From the NCBI GenBank assembly GCA_028023455.1, contig JAQFVV010006200.1, positions 3,853,738 through 3,917,737 of the forward strand: a stretch of DNA of 64,000 nt, read 5' to 3'. A program made the position numbers and the translations under genes. Source of the DNA: Epiperipatus broadwayi (lineage: Eukaryota > Onychophora > Udeonychophora > Euonychophora > Peripatidae). Each line of letters starts with the position of its first letter. Position 1 is the stretch's first letter. Below are positions 45,626-55,804 of this stretch, piece after piece. Below the pieces are notes generated by a model that saw only the letters and a program-made list of their open reading frames with translations, did not search any database and was not told where the DNA came from.

Positions 45626-46411
45626 ATCAGTCTGACTCATTATTAATATTATTATTTTAAATTAATTTATAAAATTTATTTATTTACAAAATCTTTTTTC
45701 AAAAAAAAAAAAAGCAATGTCTCTAACACAGAGAAGATATAATTTGCAGTTGTTAAAAATAACATAAGGTGTGCCTTTTGGAATTAATAAGAGAACATCA
45801 TTTTTTTATTGGAAATTTTTGGACAAAAATATGTCGCTAACAAGCAAAGAAGAAAGAGAATAGGCTTCTCTTTCTTGTCATTGGACACAGTTAAAATGAG
45901 CTTAAGAAATTAACAACTAACTTAAAATTTGAATTTCCCTTATTTCATGGTTAGTGCTTGATTTACTAGTTATTCTGATGTAATATAATGCATAAAATAG
46001 CAGAAAATGCATATCAATATACTACCTAAATCAATCTATTTAAAAATTCCATTTGAAGCATCAATTTCAGATTGCAAAGGATCCAAAGAAAAAAGTTATG
46101 TGACTTTGGAAAATAAACAAAAACAAAGTGCACTTTAAAAAATATTGTAATGTATATTATTTGTGTATTATTTTTTTTATTACAAAATGCTATAAACGTA
46201 AAGATTAAATTTACGATAATTTTGGGAATATCATTTTATATTTATTTAATGATTATTAATTTATATTAAAAAAAATCATTCTGTAAATGATATTTAAAAA
46301 AAAAAATCTCAAAATATACTTTTTTTATATCAAGAACTTTATTACATATTTTAATTCAGTTTAGTTGTACAATGCAATAAATACGATTTAATACATAGAT
46401 GAATACAATTC

Positions 46412-47029
46412 TTAGTCAAACACAAAAGGGGTTGCTTGGATAAATGAATGACTGCTTAAGTCACCTTCAATTCTATAACCAATGTCTATCAAGTTCCAAG
46501 TTGTCCTGAAAGTAAGCTGTGGTGCAATTCGCTCATCTCGATCTTTCATTGTCCTGAGTTTCTTTCTAAATATTTGCCAAGGATCAGAATCAGATGGATT
46601 GTAGATTAATTTACAATGAGTAACCCAATAGTTATATATCAGGAATATGGTGCTTCTAACCACTGCAAACTCCCCATTGGTAACATCAACCATGAGGGTG
46701 GGGATTAAAGATTGATTTATGGCATATATTGATTGAATCAATTTCCTACATCCCTGTAGCAGTGGACATTGGGTTAACATATGCATGATAGTGTCATCCT
46801 GCCTGTAACACAGTGGGAAGACTGGGTCCAAACAAGTGAATCCCCTGCATATGTCAAGAAAATAGCATGTGGGGAGGGCATTTAAGTTAAGTTTTACAAG
46901 GAAAAGATACTTTAGTTGATTATATTCACATTTGGCAATATTTATGTAAGCTTTAGCAAAAATAATTATATATAGATATACACATTTGGTGGAGTTATGC
47001 TTGTGTATTATTTGTGGTTCTTTAAGCAA
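46412..47029 (-). CDS. Open LINE ORF2 C-terminal fragment (zinc-binding-like)
   Basis: Longest uninterrupted frame of the window: about 205 codons, open from a stop at 47063-47065. No ATG is evident near its 5' end, so it is a fragment or exon. At residues 46-54 it reads KLNLNALPT and at 74-89 CYRQDDTIMHMLTQCP, with Cys61, Cys66, Cys74, His83 and Cys88. This matches the zinc-binding-like domain after the RT in many LINE proteins. FLIYNYWVTHCKLIYN (129-144) follows, at the place of the usual W-x-x-R-N-x-x-x-F block. An AATAAA on the minus strand at 46338-46343, about 70 bases after the stop and followed by an A-rich stretch, could end its transcript. No RT domain is readable upstream. Most likely a 5'-truncated young LINE copy. 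A co-opted gene is less likely. Confidence 0.5.
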   Translation of the reverse strand: MLKEPQIIHKHNSTKCVYLYIIIFAKAYINIAKCEYNQLKYLFLVKLNLNALPTCYFLDICRGFTCLDPVFPLCYRQDDTIMHMLTQCPLLQGCRKLIQSIYAINQSLIPTLMVDVTNGEFAVVRSTIFLIYNYWVTHCKLIYNPSDSDPWQIFRKKLRTMKDRDERIAPQLTFRTTWNLIDIGYRIEGDLSSHSFIQATPFVFD

Positions 47030-47042
47030 ACTTAAATAAATA

Positions 47043-47240
47043 TAAGAAAAATAGGTACTGATTTAGACTGTGCTCTTTGCCATTTTGAATTCTAAAGGCC
47101 ACTCAAAACCATTGCTGACATATCCAAGTGATAAATGACATTGAATAATCTTCATGGGGTCACTTGGATGTGTTAACGGTGGTTTGGGATGGTCCTCAGA
47201 ATTCAAAATCATGGAGAATGCACTTTAAATCACTACCTTT
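47043..47240. repeat. Foldback family F3, full hairpin
   Basis: TAGGTACTGATTTAGACTGT ... GCCATTTTGAATTCTAA ... CCAAGTGATAAATGACATT is mirrored by TCACTTGGATGTGTTAACGG ... AGAATTCAAAATCATGG ... AAATCACTACCTTTT. A single arm lies at 48728-48825. Confidence 0.65.
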
Positions 47241-47344
47241 TTAAAGAGTTATTCCAGACATGGAGTTAATGTTGGCATTTTATGTTGAAATATACTGAGA
47301 GGGAGAAGAATGTTTTTGACAATATGCCCAAAAGATGCAGAAGT

Positions 47345-47690
47345 CTGATCAAACTAGGGTTATAATTTCCAAATACTAAAAACTTACAATTTCTAAATAT
47401 GTATTTTATTATGATATATACTCATAACCACATGTTAAATAAATCTAAAATTGATCAAACCAAGCTTATAATTTTGAAATACTAAAAACTTATAACTTCT
47501 AAATAGTTTATAACTTCTAAATGTGAATTTTATTAAAATATATGACCTAACTACATGTTGAATAAATGTAAAATTGATCAAACGAAGCTTATAATTTTGA
47601 AATGATAAAAGCTTATCATTACTAAATATGAATTTTATTACAATGTATGTCCACAACCATGTGTTAAATAAATGTAGAAACAACTGCTGA
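47345..47690 (-). repeat. Tandem array of about 100 bp units
   Basis: Three units share TAAAATTGATCAAAC, AAGCTTATAATTTTGAAATA, TTCTAAATATGAATTTTATT and CCACATGTTAAATAAAT. Inverted single units lie at 48284-48370 and 48640-48725. A stop-free frame across the array is only a by-product of the repeat. Confidence 0.7.
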
Positions 47691-48283
47691 AGGATATTTT
47701 ATCTTAACATTAGCCAAACGAATAATCATAGTTATTAAAAATTAACAAATCATGTTTTTCTCTTACCAAAGCAAGTAATGTTGTGTGCTTCGTTTCTCAC
47801 ATGTTACTATTTTCTGGAAGATGGATAAAAGCAATCTAAATAAGATTTATTCATTAAATTTCTCAAAGAAGATAACGATACCTATCGACATTGAAAAGGT
47901 TAGTGTTTATCTTATTTAAAAACCAATACCTCTTTTACATTTGAAATTATCAACAAATTTTTATTAGAATCTGTAAATAATTTTTTAAAACATGTTTTTG
48001 TGTTCATTTGTTGATGGTAAAAGTCACTTTGATGTAGATAGAAAATTATGTAAATAGATATATAGATTTGTATTAATTTCAAGAACCCATAAGGACCTCA
48101 CACAATCAAGTGAAGATCCAATATTCATGTCAGGAGATCAACTGTGAACAATGCTATTTTTTTATCTCATTTTTGTCTAACTACGTATAACAAAGAAAAC
48201 ATGCAATATCAGAGTTTTTTAAATCTGATTAATTGTAAAATTGAAATGCTTTATTTCAGCCAATTTCTCTTACAGCTGCCATA

Positions 48284-48830
48284 TTTTAAAAGTTATAAGC
48301 TTTTAGTATTTAGAAATTATAAGCTTGGCTTGATCAATTTTGTTTATTCAACATGTGATTATGGGCATATATTGTAATAAAATTCAGTGCTTAAGTGTTA
48401 GTCCAGAAACCAGTACTATATTTTTTCTTATAATAAATTTAAAATACTTAAAGAGAAAAAGTGAATGGAAAAAAAATGGGCATATATATTAATTAAAAAA
48501 GTAAATAAACCACATACCTGTGACTTCTGCATTTTTTGGATGATACTTTGTGTTGTCAAAAACATTCTTTTTTTCCAGGCATACTTTGGCACGAAGTGCC
48601 ACCATTAGCTACATGTCTAGACTAAAACTTAAGTACTTAAAATTTATATTTAGAAATTATAAGATTTTAGTATTTTAAAATTATAAGCTTGGTTTGATCA
48701 ATTTTACATTTCCTCAACATGTGGATTATTCGATGTCATTTATTGAGGGATGTGTCAGTGATGGTTTGGTCAATTCTTAGAATTCAAAATGGCAGAGAGT
48801 GAACTCTAAATCAGTACTGAAAAATATATA
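48284..48830 (+). repeat. Inverted counterpart of the 47.0-47.7 kb block
   Basis: Two reverse-oriented units of the tandem array (48284-48370 and 48640-48725), the reverse complement of the 47306-47350 linker at about 48517-48570 (GACTTCTGCATTTTTTGG, TTGTCAAAAACATTCTT), and one arm of F3 (48728-48825). Order and orientation fit a composite inverted repeat centred at about 47.9-48.0 kb with rearranged internal parts. Confidence 0.6.
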
Positions 48831-49244
48831 CCTATAAATATAAATTTTTATGCATATTTTAAAATATAGCAATCAAGCATACATATATCAAAATGATATA
48901 ATAAAATAATATTATTGTAACTCCAAGAGTAAAATAAATATTCTTTCATAAAATTAGACAGTTATTTTTTAGATATTAGTAAAAAAAATATTTACTTATT
49001 ATTAGTTTATTTATTTAGTTAATCATTAAAGTATATACCTAATGTTATTTTTTTTAAATATTAAAGGATCAAAACCTAGAGTTTCATGTATAATACAAGC
49101 AAAGAAATAGTTATTGCATATAATAAATAAATATGAAAAAGTGGATATCTTAAGTATATGATAATGAGATATTAATAATCACAATGATATTGTGGATCAA
49201 TATAATTCTATATATTTTATATTTTACATAAAATATTAAAACCT

Positions 49245-49368
49245 GTAAAATTAAGACCTGTAGAGGTCCCTACTATCGCATTTTATATGCATGTGCTTGA
49301 GGCTACAGCCTTAATGAATATTATTTACGTAGTCAATGTGCGTTTAAATAAATTTATAATTATAAAAT
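49245..49368 (-). repeat. Foldback family F2, single arm with 3' flank
   Basis: TTAAGACCTGTAGAGGTCCC, CATGTGCTTGAGGCTACAGC and TTTACGTAGTCAATGTGCGT, in this order, reverse-complementary to 33348-33435 and continuing into the flank seen after 32466. Confidence 0.65.
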
Positions 49369-49815
49369 ATTAATATAAATTTTTTTTTCTTTTATTTAGA
49401 ACAATCTTGAGCAGACATATAGTTATTCAAGATATTGCAAATATTTTTTTCCTCTTAAAGTGATAAACTAAAAAGCATGACATAGGCAAATATATGGAAT
49501 AGTGAAGAGATAATTTCATCACTTACAGGTTAATATGAATTACATTAATTTTTTTAAATCTAATTTAAAATAATCATTCAAAATTTTTACCCAAGTTCAT
49601 AGGTAAATGGTATAGATAACCAGCAAATAACCGTGATGACTAATTAGAGTGTATTCTCAATATGTGTTATTGCTTTACAGTTGTATTAAGATGGAATTAT
49701 ACACATGTGTATGAATTTGAGTAATGATACATAGATTTTATTCACAATTCATACAAACATTATTATTATTGTAAAGTTGTAATTATTTATTAAGTGCATA
49801 GGAAATTTGTAAATA

Positions 49816-50075
49816 CCTTTAGAGAAAGGTTTTAACCATTAACCTCCTAAACCTCAACACAAGATAGTAACTTTATAAAGATAAGATGCTTCAGACTGGT
49901 TTGTATAAGTGGGAATTTAGGTTAAAGATAAGACTCATTTTTATCTTTATAAAGTTGGTATCCTGTGTTAAGGTTTGAAAGGTCCATCTATAGTCAAAAA
50001 AAAGACATTGTTTGATTATTATAAACATTCAAGGTGCATATGATAAAGGTTAAAACCTTTCTCTAAAGGTATTAT
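49816..50075. repeat. Foldback family F1, full hairpin
   Basis: Ends are perfect inverted repeats: TACCTTTAGAGAAAGGTTTT at 49816 and its complement at 50073. The arms also pair internally (AACCTCAACACAAGATAG with TATCCTGTGTTAAGGTTT, and CTTTATAAAGATAA with TTATCTTTATAAAG). One arm carries an extra block with TTATAAACATTCAAGGTGC. A (TTA)n tract follows the right end. A split copy lies at 9170-9300 and 11222-11295. Confidence 0.75.
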
Positions 50076-50649
50076 TATTATTATTATTGACAAAAGATAT
50101 AGTAGTAATATTCTGGATGATAAAAACATTTAATTTTTTTAAAAAAAAAAACTTTTTAAAATAAATCAAAGACAAGCTTAGAATGCTGCTCGTAACATTT
50201 ATTGTTGTTGTTGTTCCTTTATTTATTTATTTAATCATTAATTAATATTGTGTTACATTTTTGTGTATATTTTGTAATAAGGTTATATTATTGCTGTTTA
50301 TAGGGTGGTTCTCATTCTCATTCATTTTATTTTAGGTTTAATAAATATCTGTGAGTACTAGCTATTTTGATGAATTATATAATTTCATCAAATATTATTT
50401 TCATTATTACCAACATAACAAACAATAATTTATTTCATGATCTGTATTTCTGGTGTGTTTGCCATAGGAGTTAGTATAATGAGAATAGGGAGATATAGCA
50501 TAAGTATGCACTGGGTAAATATCTTGTTTGCATAATGTTGTGAATAAAATAAATAATTTCTGATTTTCATACTAGATATTTATAATTTATGCTTTCTCTT
50601 ATATATCATGAAAAACTGATGAACTTGAATTTATCCAAACCCAGTTATT

Positions 50650-50760
50650 TAGGCACATTACACATTATAGTGCATAAGTGCTTAATTATAATGTTAGAAA
50701 GCATATATTGGCAGCTTTTACTTATTAGGCACATTACACAAAATATAGTGCAACCAAGTT
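50650..50760 (+). repeat. 77 bp-spaced direct repeat
   Basis: TAGGCACATTACACATTATA with GTGCA recurs as TAGGCACATTACACAAAATA with GTGCA 77 bp later. TAATGTTAGAAAG also recurs at 50692 and 50819, so the duplicated block may be larger. Short frames across it on both strands are by-products. Confidence 0.55.
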
Positions 50761-51076
50761 GGAACCATAAAAAACTTACATCTACAAAAGTTATACTTAC
50801 ATTATCTTGTTGGGACACTAATGTTAGAAAGTTATATGTATATTTTAAAATACACAAAAGTGATTTGTTGACATAAGGCTTTTGTAAAAAAAAAACTTGC
50901 ATCCTGACAAAAAAAAAAGTGAGTTTAATAAACAGATAAGATTAGAGAAATGTAATATCCAGTGAATAATCTAGTCTTTTAAATCTATTGTCTGGTTTAT
51001 AGTTGATGATATTTGATGCATTGGTTAAAAGGTGACACTGTATTTTCTCAAAGATTTTTTGTGAAAATGAAAAATA

Positions 51077-51223
51077 AGATTTCAAGCTCCTACAGTCATC
51101 CACTCCATCCAATATAATTGATACATATAATCACATACATGTAAAAAAGATAAATGATCTCCTATACATGTATTTCATGCTGAACCAGCACTCATCAGTT
51201 GGTCTGCATCATCATCTCCCCCC
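51077..51223 (-). repeat. Hammerhead repeat, copy C, part 1
   Basis: Contains the A-box-like part (minus strand TTGGATGGAGTGGATGAC) and the ribozyme region up to CATCATCTCCCCCCATATAT. There it is cut by the L element (51224-52970). The rest continues at 52971-53052. Confidence 0.7.
51155..51214 (-). ncRNA. Hammerhead-ribozyme-like motif, copy C
   Basis: Best core of the window. Minus strand: ATGATGCAGACCAA, CTGATGAG (51191-51198), TGCTG-GTT-CAGCA, T, GAAA (51173-51176), then TACATGTAT and A. From the last A of GAAA, ATACATGTAT is a perfect 10 base palindrome. It could form a tiny stem III within one RNA or a 10 bp helix between two. Stem I is weak: the expected TTGGT after the cleavage position has become GGA, but the outer ATCAT still pairs with ATGAT. 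Confidence 0.55.
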
Positions 51224-52970
51224 ATATATATATATATATATTGTAATGGGCACATAAGCCATTACATTATTTTTTTTCTAAAATTAAACATGAAAAATAA
51301 AAGTTCGCAAATAAAAACTTTTTTTTTTAAGAATTAAAAATTGAAAATTAAAAATCATCTAAACTCTAATATATAAAATTGCACAGATGAAAAATTATTA
51401 AACGAAAACTTTATTAAGAAGAAAAAAGTATTTTAAAACTAAATTTTCTGTAAAGATTTAAAGATAAAAATATATCTAAGTTTGTACAATAAATTAATTA
51501 ATGTTATTGTAAAATGGAAATGATTATTTTAATTAGTCCAAGTGAAGATAGGAATTAAGAGGAGAGAGATGTGTTAAGTCGGAGAGAGTTGGATGAGAAG
51601 GGATTGAAAGACACACTTTCAATTCCTTCAGTTGTTCTAAAAAAATGAAACATCATTTTCCCATATTGCGGACTATAGGACATCTGGACTCGGCAATTAA
51701 ATACCAGCTACAATAAAGGACCAATAGCTAACTGCACACCAATCTCCTCATGACTTCATGGAAATTAACATCTTCCAAATTACAAGCAATTAGAAACTAC
51801 AGACTTTTTCTAAAAACAATAAGAACTATATAGTTAATGAACATTTTAAAAACAGTAAGAAATTTGATTCCAAAAACTTTTCAATATTTAAATAGAAGTA
51901 GAATTTCCTATCTGACTAATTTTTTTATTAATTATTTTATTGAATGTATTATTTGTTTGTTAAATCATTTCCATTAATTTATTTTTTATTCTTTTAAGTT
52001 TTATTATGATTTTTTTTATATATATAAACAACTTGTAATAAATGTTAAATTTAAGTCGGGCGTGAATGGCTGCATAGATTCATAATGTTATGTTAGTTTA
52101 AGGGAGGGTAAATCTTAGGTTATTTGTTTCATAGTTAAATTGGGTCAATGGATTGGATATATTGGTGTAATTAGTAGATGTAGTATGAGGTTCGCTATGT
52201 ACAGGATCGTATTATACGCCACACACACCCTTTTTGCCTATGGAATAGGATAGTAAGATGGAAAATGCAGTCCCTTCCTATGGAGTTTTTTTTTATTGCT
52301 CTTCATGTCAGACAGATGTAGTATTACTGTCTGGATGAGAGTCAATGTCTTCTATTAATCATGCTGTTCAGACATGCATTCCTGACGGTGTGGTATTTTG
52401 TGCTGTCATATTCATGCTGCATTGAATACATCGATATATCTGATAGATTGGCGTTGGTTTGACTGCGAACTTTTGGTCTAAGGTTAAATAAGGGATAGAA
52501 TATTTTCTTTTTAAATGCAATCTATGTAGTCTATTCATACTCGACACTCTAATAAATATTAAACTCATCTGTGCAAACTTTTAAGATAAAACAAAAACAG
52601 TTAAATTGTAAATTAAAATCTAAAGTAAAATAAGTTATAATGTTTTGTAAAAAAATAAAGTTTGACTAAAATAATAATGCTAAATTTTATATATATTAAA
52701 TAAATGTTTGTGTGTGTTATTACTGGCAGTGGCTTCTTTTATTTTTTTAATATTGAAATATTTTTAGATAAGAATTCATATTTTATAAATCTCTGTGTCT
52801 CACTGAGCTAGTGGCAATGGGCTGATGGTCTGAATAAAATATAAAATTTTTTTTCTTAACTTACGTATCTGCCTACTATATAAATTTTCTAGGTTCTAAT
52901 AGCCTAGTGGTGCTCTGTAGTGCAGATACGGTAAGACTATTTCTATCCGACCGTTATAATATATATATAA
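51224..52970 (+). mobile_element. Long TA-flanked element (family L), copy 2
   Basis: Begins TTGTAATGGGCACATAAGCC in (TA)n and ends GACCGTTATAA in (TA)n. It aligns with 28549-30724 and is about 430 bp shorter. Both flanks belong to one hammerhead repeat: the left flank ends CATCATCTCCCCCCATATAT and the right flank begins TATAATCAATGCTTGGTTTA, which are neighbours in uninterrupted copies (compare 28275-28300). So it inserted into the TATATA of that repeat, with duplicated TA bases. No coding capacity is visible. Confidence 0.75.
51599..51628 (+). other. Conserved stem-loop in element L, copy 2
   Basis: AAGGGATTGAA with TTCAATTCCTT, 10 Watson-Crick pairs plus one G-U pair. The loop is 8 bases. 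Confidence 0.55.
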
Positions 52971-53052
52971 TCAATGCTTGGTTTATATTAAGATAGGAAA
53001 TCTACACACTTTAGTGGGTAGGCTTTAATCCTTTCCACCCTTCAACTCTTTG
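52971..53052 (-). repeat. Hammerhead repeat, copy C, part 2
   Basis: ATCAATGCTTGGTTTATATT, AAGATAGGAAATCTACACAC, TTAGTGGGTAGGC and ACCCTTCAACTCTTTGG: the upstream end of the family, completing the copy cut by element L. Confidence 0.7.
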
Positions 53053-53137
53053 GCTATTAATATAACTGAAGATCTGATGATGGAATGCTCAAAGTCCTTG
53101 ATGATGCCAATATTACAGTCATACCCATGTTGACTTT

Positions 53138-53262
53138 AAATTCAGCATGAAATATGTTTATTGGAGATCATGTACATGATCATGTGTATTGGTTATATTG
53201 GATAGTGTGGATGACTATAGGGAGCTTAAAATTCTGGGTTCAAATCCCTTTAATTACTTCTA
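53138..53262 (+). repeat. Hammerhead repeat, copy F, with clear A and B boxes
   Basis: Opposite orientation to copy C. It starts inside the ribozyme (CAGCATGAAATATG, with GAAA at 53149-53152) and has lost CTGATGAG. TTGGAGATCATGTACATGAT follows. Then come TGGATAGTGTGG (53199-53210) as A box and GGTTCAAATCC (53237-53247), a perfect B box. It ends in a T-rich stretch that could act as a Pol III terminator. This copy shows best that the family carries an internal Pol III promoter. Confidence 0.65.
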
Positions 53263-53269
53263 GGTTAAG

Positions 53270-55410
53270 TATCTACATTATATTTGTATTTCAATATTAA
53301 ATGTAAATTAAATGCATTTGATTTTGAAGTTATTGGACTAAAAGGTACAAGATGATTGCCTGTAGTAATATTCCTTCTAATACTTTCACCAGAGAATATG
53401 TGCAAATTCTGAAAAAGTAAATAGGTGATCTACAACTGAGCTTATCAATGAAATGTATATACCAAAAGCATAATTCCTGGGTTATTTTATATTTGTTCAT
53501 AAATTAGAAATGGTTACAAGTTAAGATAAATAAATACTCCTGATTTATGTATTAGATGCTTATAATTCACGATTTTTATTAATATAAAATAAAAAACGAA
53601 AACCCACGCATGCCTGCTTCATTTATTCCATTATAATATAACTAATTAAATACTATATTAATGTGTAAGATTATTGAATAACATTAACTTAACTCACCAT
53701 CTATAAAAATTATTTTTAGACATTTATGACTTGAAATGCTTCAATATGTAATCAATTAATCTCTACTGGACAAATGTTTCTCTAACAGGGACATTAATCA
53801 TTCATTAAGATTTTGCCAATAGAGATAATGATTTGTAATCTTCACACTATGTTTTGTCTTACTTTTTCAGAGGTTGCATGAACAAAATTTTTCTCTATAT
53901 TTTAAATACTTTACCTACTTTCTATGGAATATTACATAGCTGTAAATTTTTTGAAGTATATTATCACCATCATAATTTCAGTATTTTCTTAGCTTTAACG
54001 CATTTTTAAGGCTCTTATTCTTCTTAATTTAGTCACTGTTCTTTCAATATAATATCATTTACACTATTATAAGATGGTAGTGCAATCTCTAAATATGTTT
54101 ACTTTTTCTCTCTAATGCATGCATGGCATATAAATATACACACATGTATATATATACATTCCCACTAAAATTATGTTCAGACATGTTGAGATGGTGTTTA
54201 AATAATTTCGTTGCTGTGTTTGATAGGGTGTCACCTAGCTTCCAGGAGTAATGAAATCAGTTCATAACAGAAAGATATGTTAAATAGATATTAGTTGATT
54301 TTTTCGTCAAAAATAATAGAAGTTTATTTTATGGAATTTCAAGCAATACTCTGATCATTAGTTGAAAGTTTATTCTTGCGGACGAGCATTTTTTCATTTT
54401 AATTTTATATCCTGTTTTGGCTCCAAAATTATCTTGTGTATTACATCCATCATGATTTTTTTCTGAGTCTACATTAAAATTCCAATCATTTTGTTTATTC
54501 ATCTTGATTTAAATGTTGATTTTATTATATTTTGCAATACTGTATTTTGATTTTTCTGCCTTTCAGTATAATTTTTTCTGTATGAGTTTTAATGTTTTTT
54601 TTTTTTTGTATGTGTTACCTAATCTTTATCATTTTTATTTTCTTTAATATTAATTAGTTCGAAATAGTTTTCTCCATAAAACTTACAGAGAATTTCAATT
54701 CTGGATTCTAGTTTTTATTCACATATTTTTGATTTTTTCATTAAGCACTAACAGCAATAGCGGCCTGGCACACTGTCCATAAACATTACAGGGCTGCAGC
54801 CCTCCCCCAGTGTAAAACGAATGGTTATGAAAAATTATTATCAATGTTAAATTTGTATATTAATTAAATTCTTATACATGACTTATACAAATGTATAAAT
54901 AGAATGCACTCAAAAAAGTATCTGCAAACTATTTGTAGTGCTTTTTAATCTTGCTTAGATACACGCTTTTTGTTTGTGCTTTCTGTTTCTGTTGAATAAG
55001 AAAAGTTGCTGCACTCCTGTAATACAACAGTGCTTTCATAGTAAAACAAGTGTTCATAATCTTCTTGTATGTGATTATTTAATTTGAAGATGTCATTTCT
55101 GTTTACATTTTCAATTGCTGCACTACAAATTCTCCAGGACTGCCACTAACTAACAGATGTTTTTCTATTTTGGCTTCTGTTACCTTAGTTAGATCTCTTT
55201 TAATTTCTTAAGCTTCAATATATTTACAATTTTAAAACTATTTTTTGAATCTATTGATTTGTGTGAAAGACTTGGTTTGTTTCTATGCACTGACTTGATT
55301 GTAAAATAAGATGGCCCCTATAGTAATGCCATATTTTAATAAATGCTGAATCCATAGTTTATCTTTAATAAGGGGTATGCATAATATCTTTATCTTTCTT
55401 ATTGCATTGC
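53270..55410. other. AT-rich intergenic DNA, no gene seen
   Basis: A GC-richer spot at about 54760-54820 (CAGGGCTGCAGCCCTCCCCC) contains a short palindrome, AGGGCTGCAGCCCT. No long ORF. Confidence 0.55.
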
Positions 55411-55417
55411 CAAATCC

Positions 55418-55800
55418 ACATAATATTAATATCATTTATGTTCTTTATTATTTTTACAATGCTTTTTACAACCTACTATTGATGGTTTCGATTGCCCCAG
55501 CAATTTTCTTCAGAATGTTGCTGAGATGCCTTCAGCAGTATGAAGTCCTAGCATGAGAAAAATTTTTAAACAGCACATATTCTATTAAAGCATTGTAGTG
55601 GTCAACAGCATATTATTGAAAAAAAAAATGCTTCATACAACCGCTGATGTATCTTCTGTGGTTTAACGCTAGGACTTCGTACTGCTGAAGGCATCTCAGC
55701 TACATTCTGAACAAGATTGCTGGGACAATTGAAACCGTCAATAGTGGATTGTAAAAAGCATTGTAAAAGTAATAAAGAACGTAAATGAGATTAAGATTGT
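55418..55800. repeat. Foldback with ribozyme-like cores, about 140 bp arms
   Basis: Left arm about 55418-55560, right arm about 55663-55800, loop about 100 bp. The arms share TACAATGCTTTTTACAA, GATGGTTTCGATTG, TTCTGAAGAA, GAGATGCCTTCAGCAGTA and GACTTC. Read on the minus strand of the left arm: CTGAAGA, AA, ATTGC-TGGG-GCAAT, C, GAAACC. On the plus strand of the right arm (55707 on): CTGAACA, A, GATTGC-TGGG-ACAATT, GAAACC. The same layout as the 8885-9087 foldback, in unrelated sequence. Confidence 0.7.
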
Positions 55801-55804
55801 GTAG

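Noticed and set aside
47435-47683. 82-codon frame with repeating SYKL/NYKL blocks
   Set aside because: The protein repeat follows the DNA tandem array. The same array is present in reverse orientation with other frames open.
50589-50902. Overlapping frames on both strands
   Set aside because: They run over a direct repeat and have no recognisable motif. Both strands being open points to composition.
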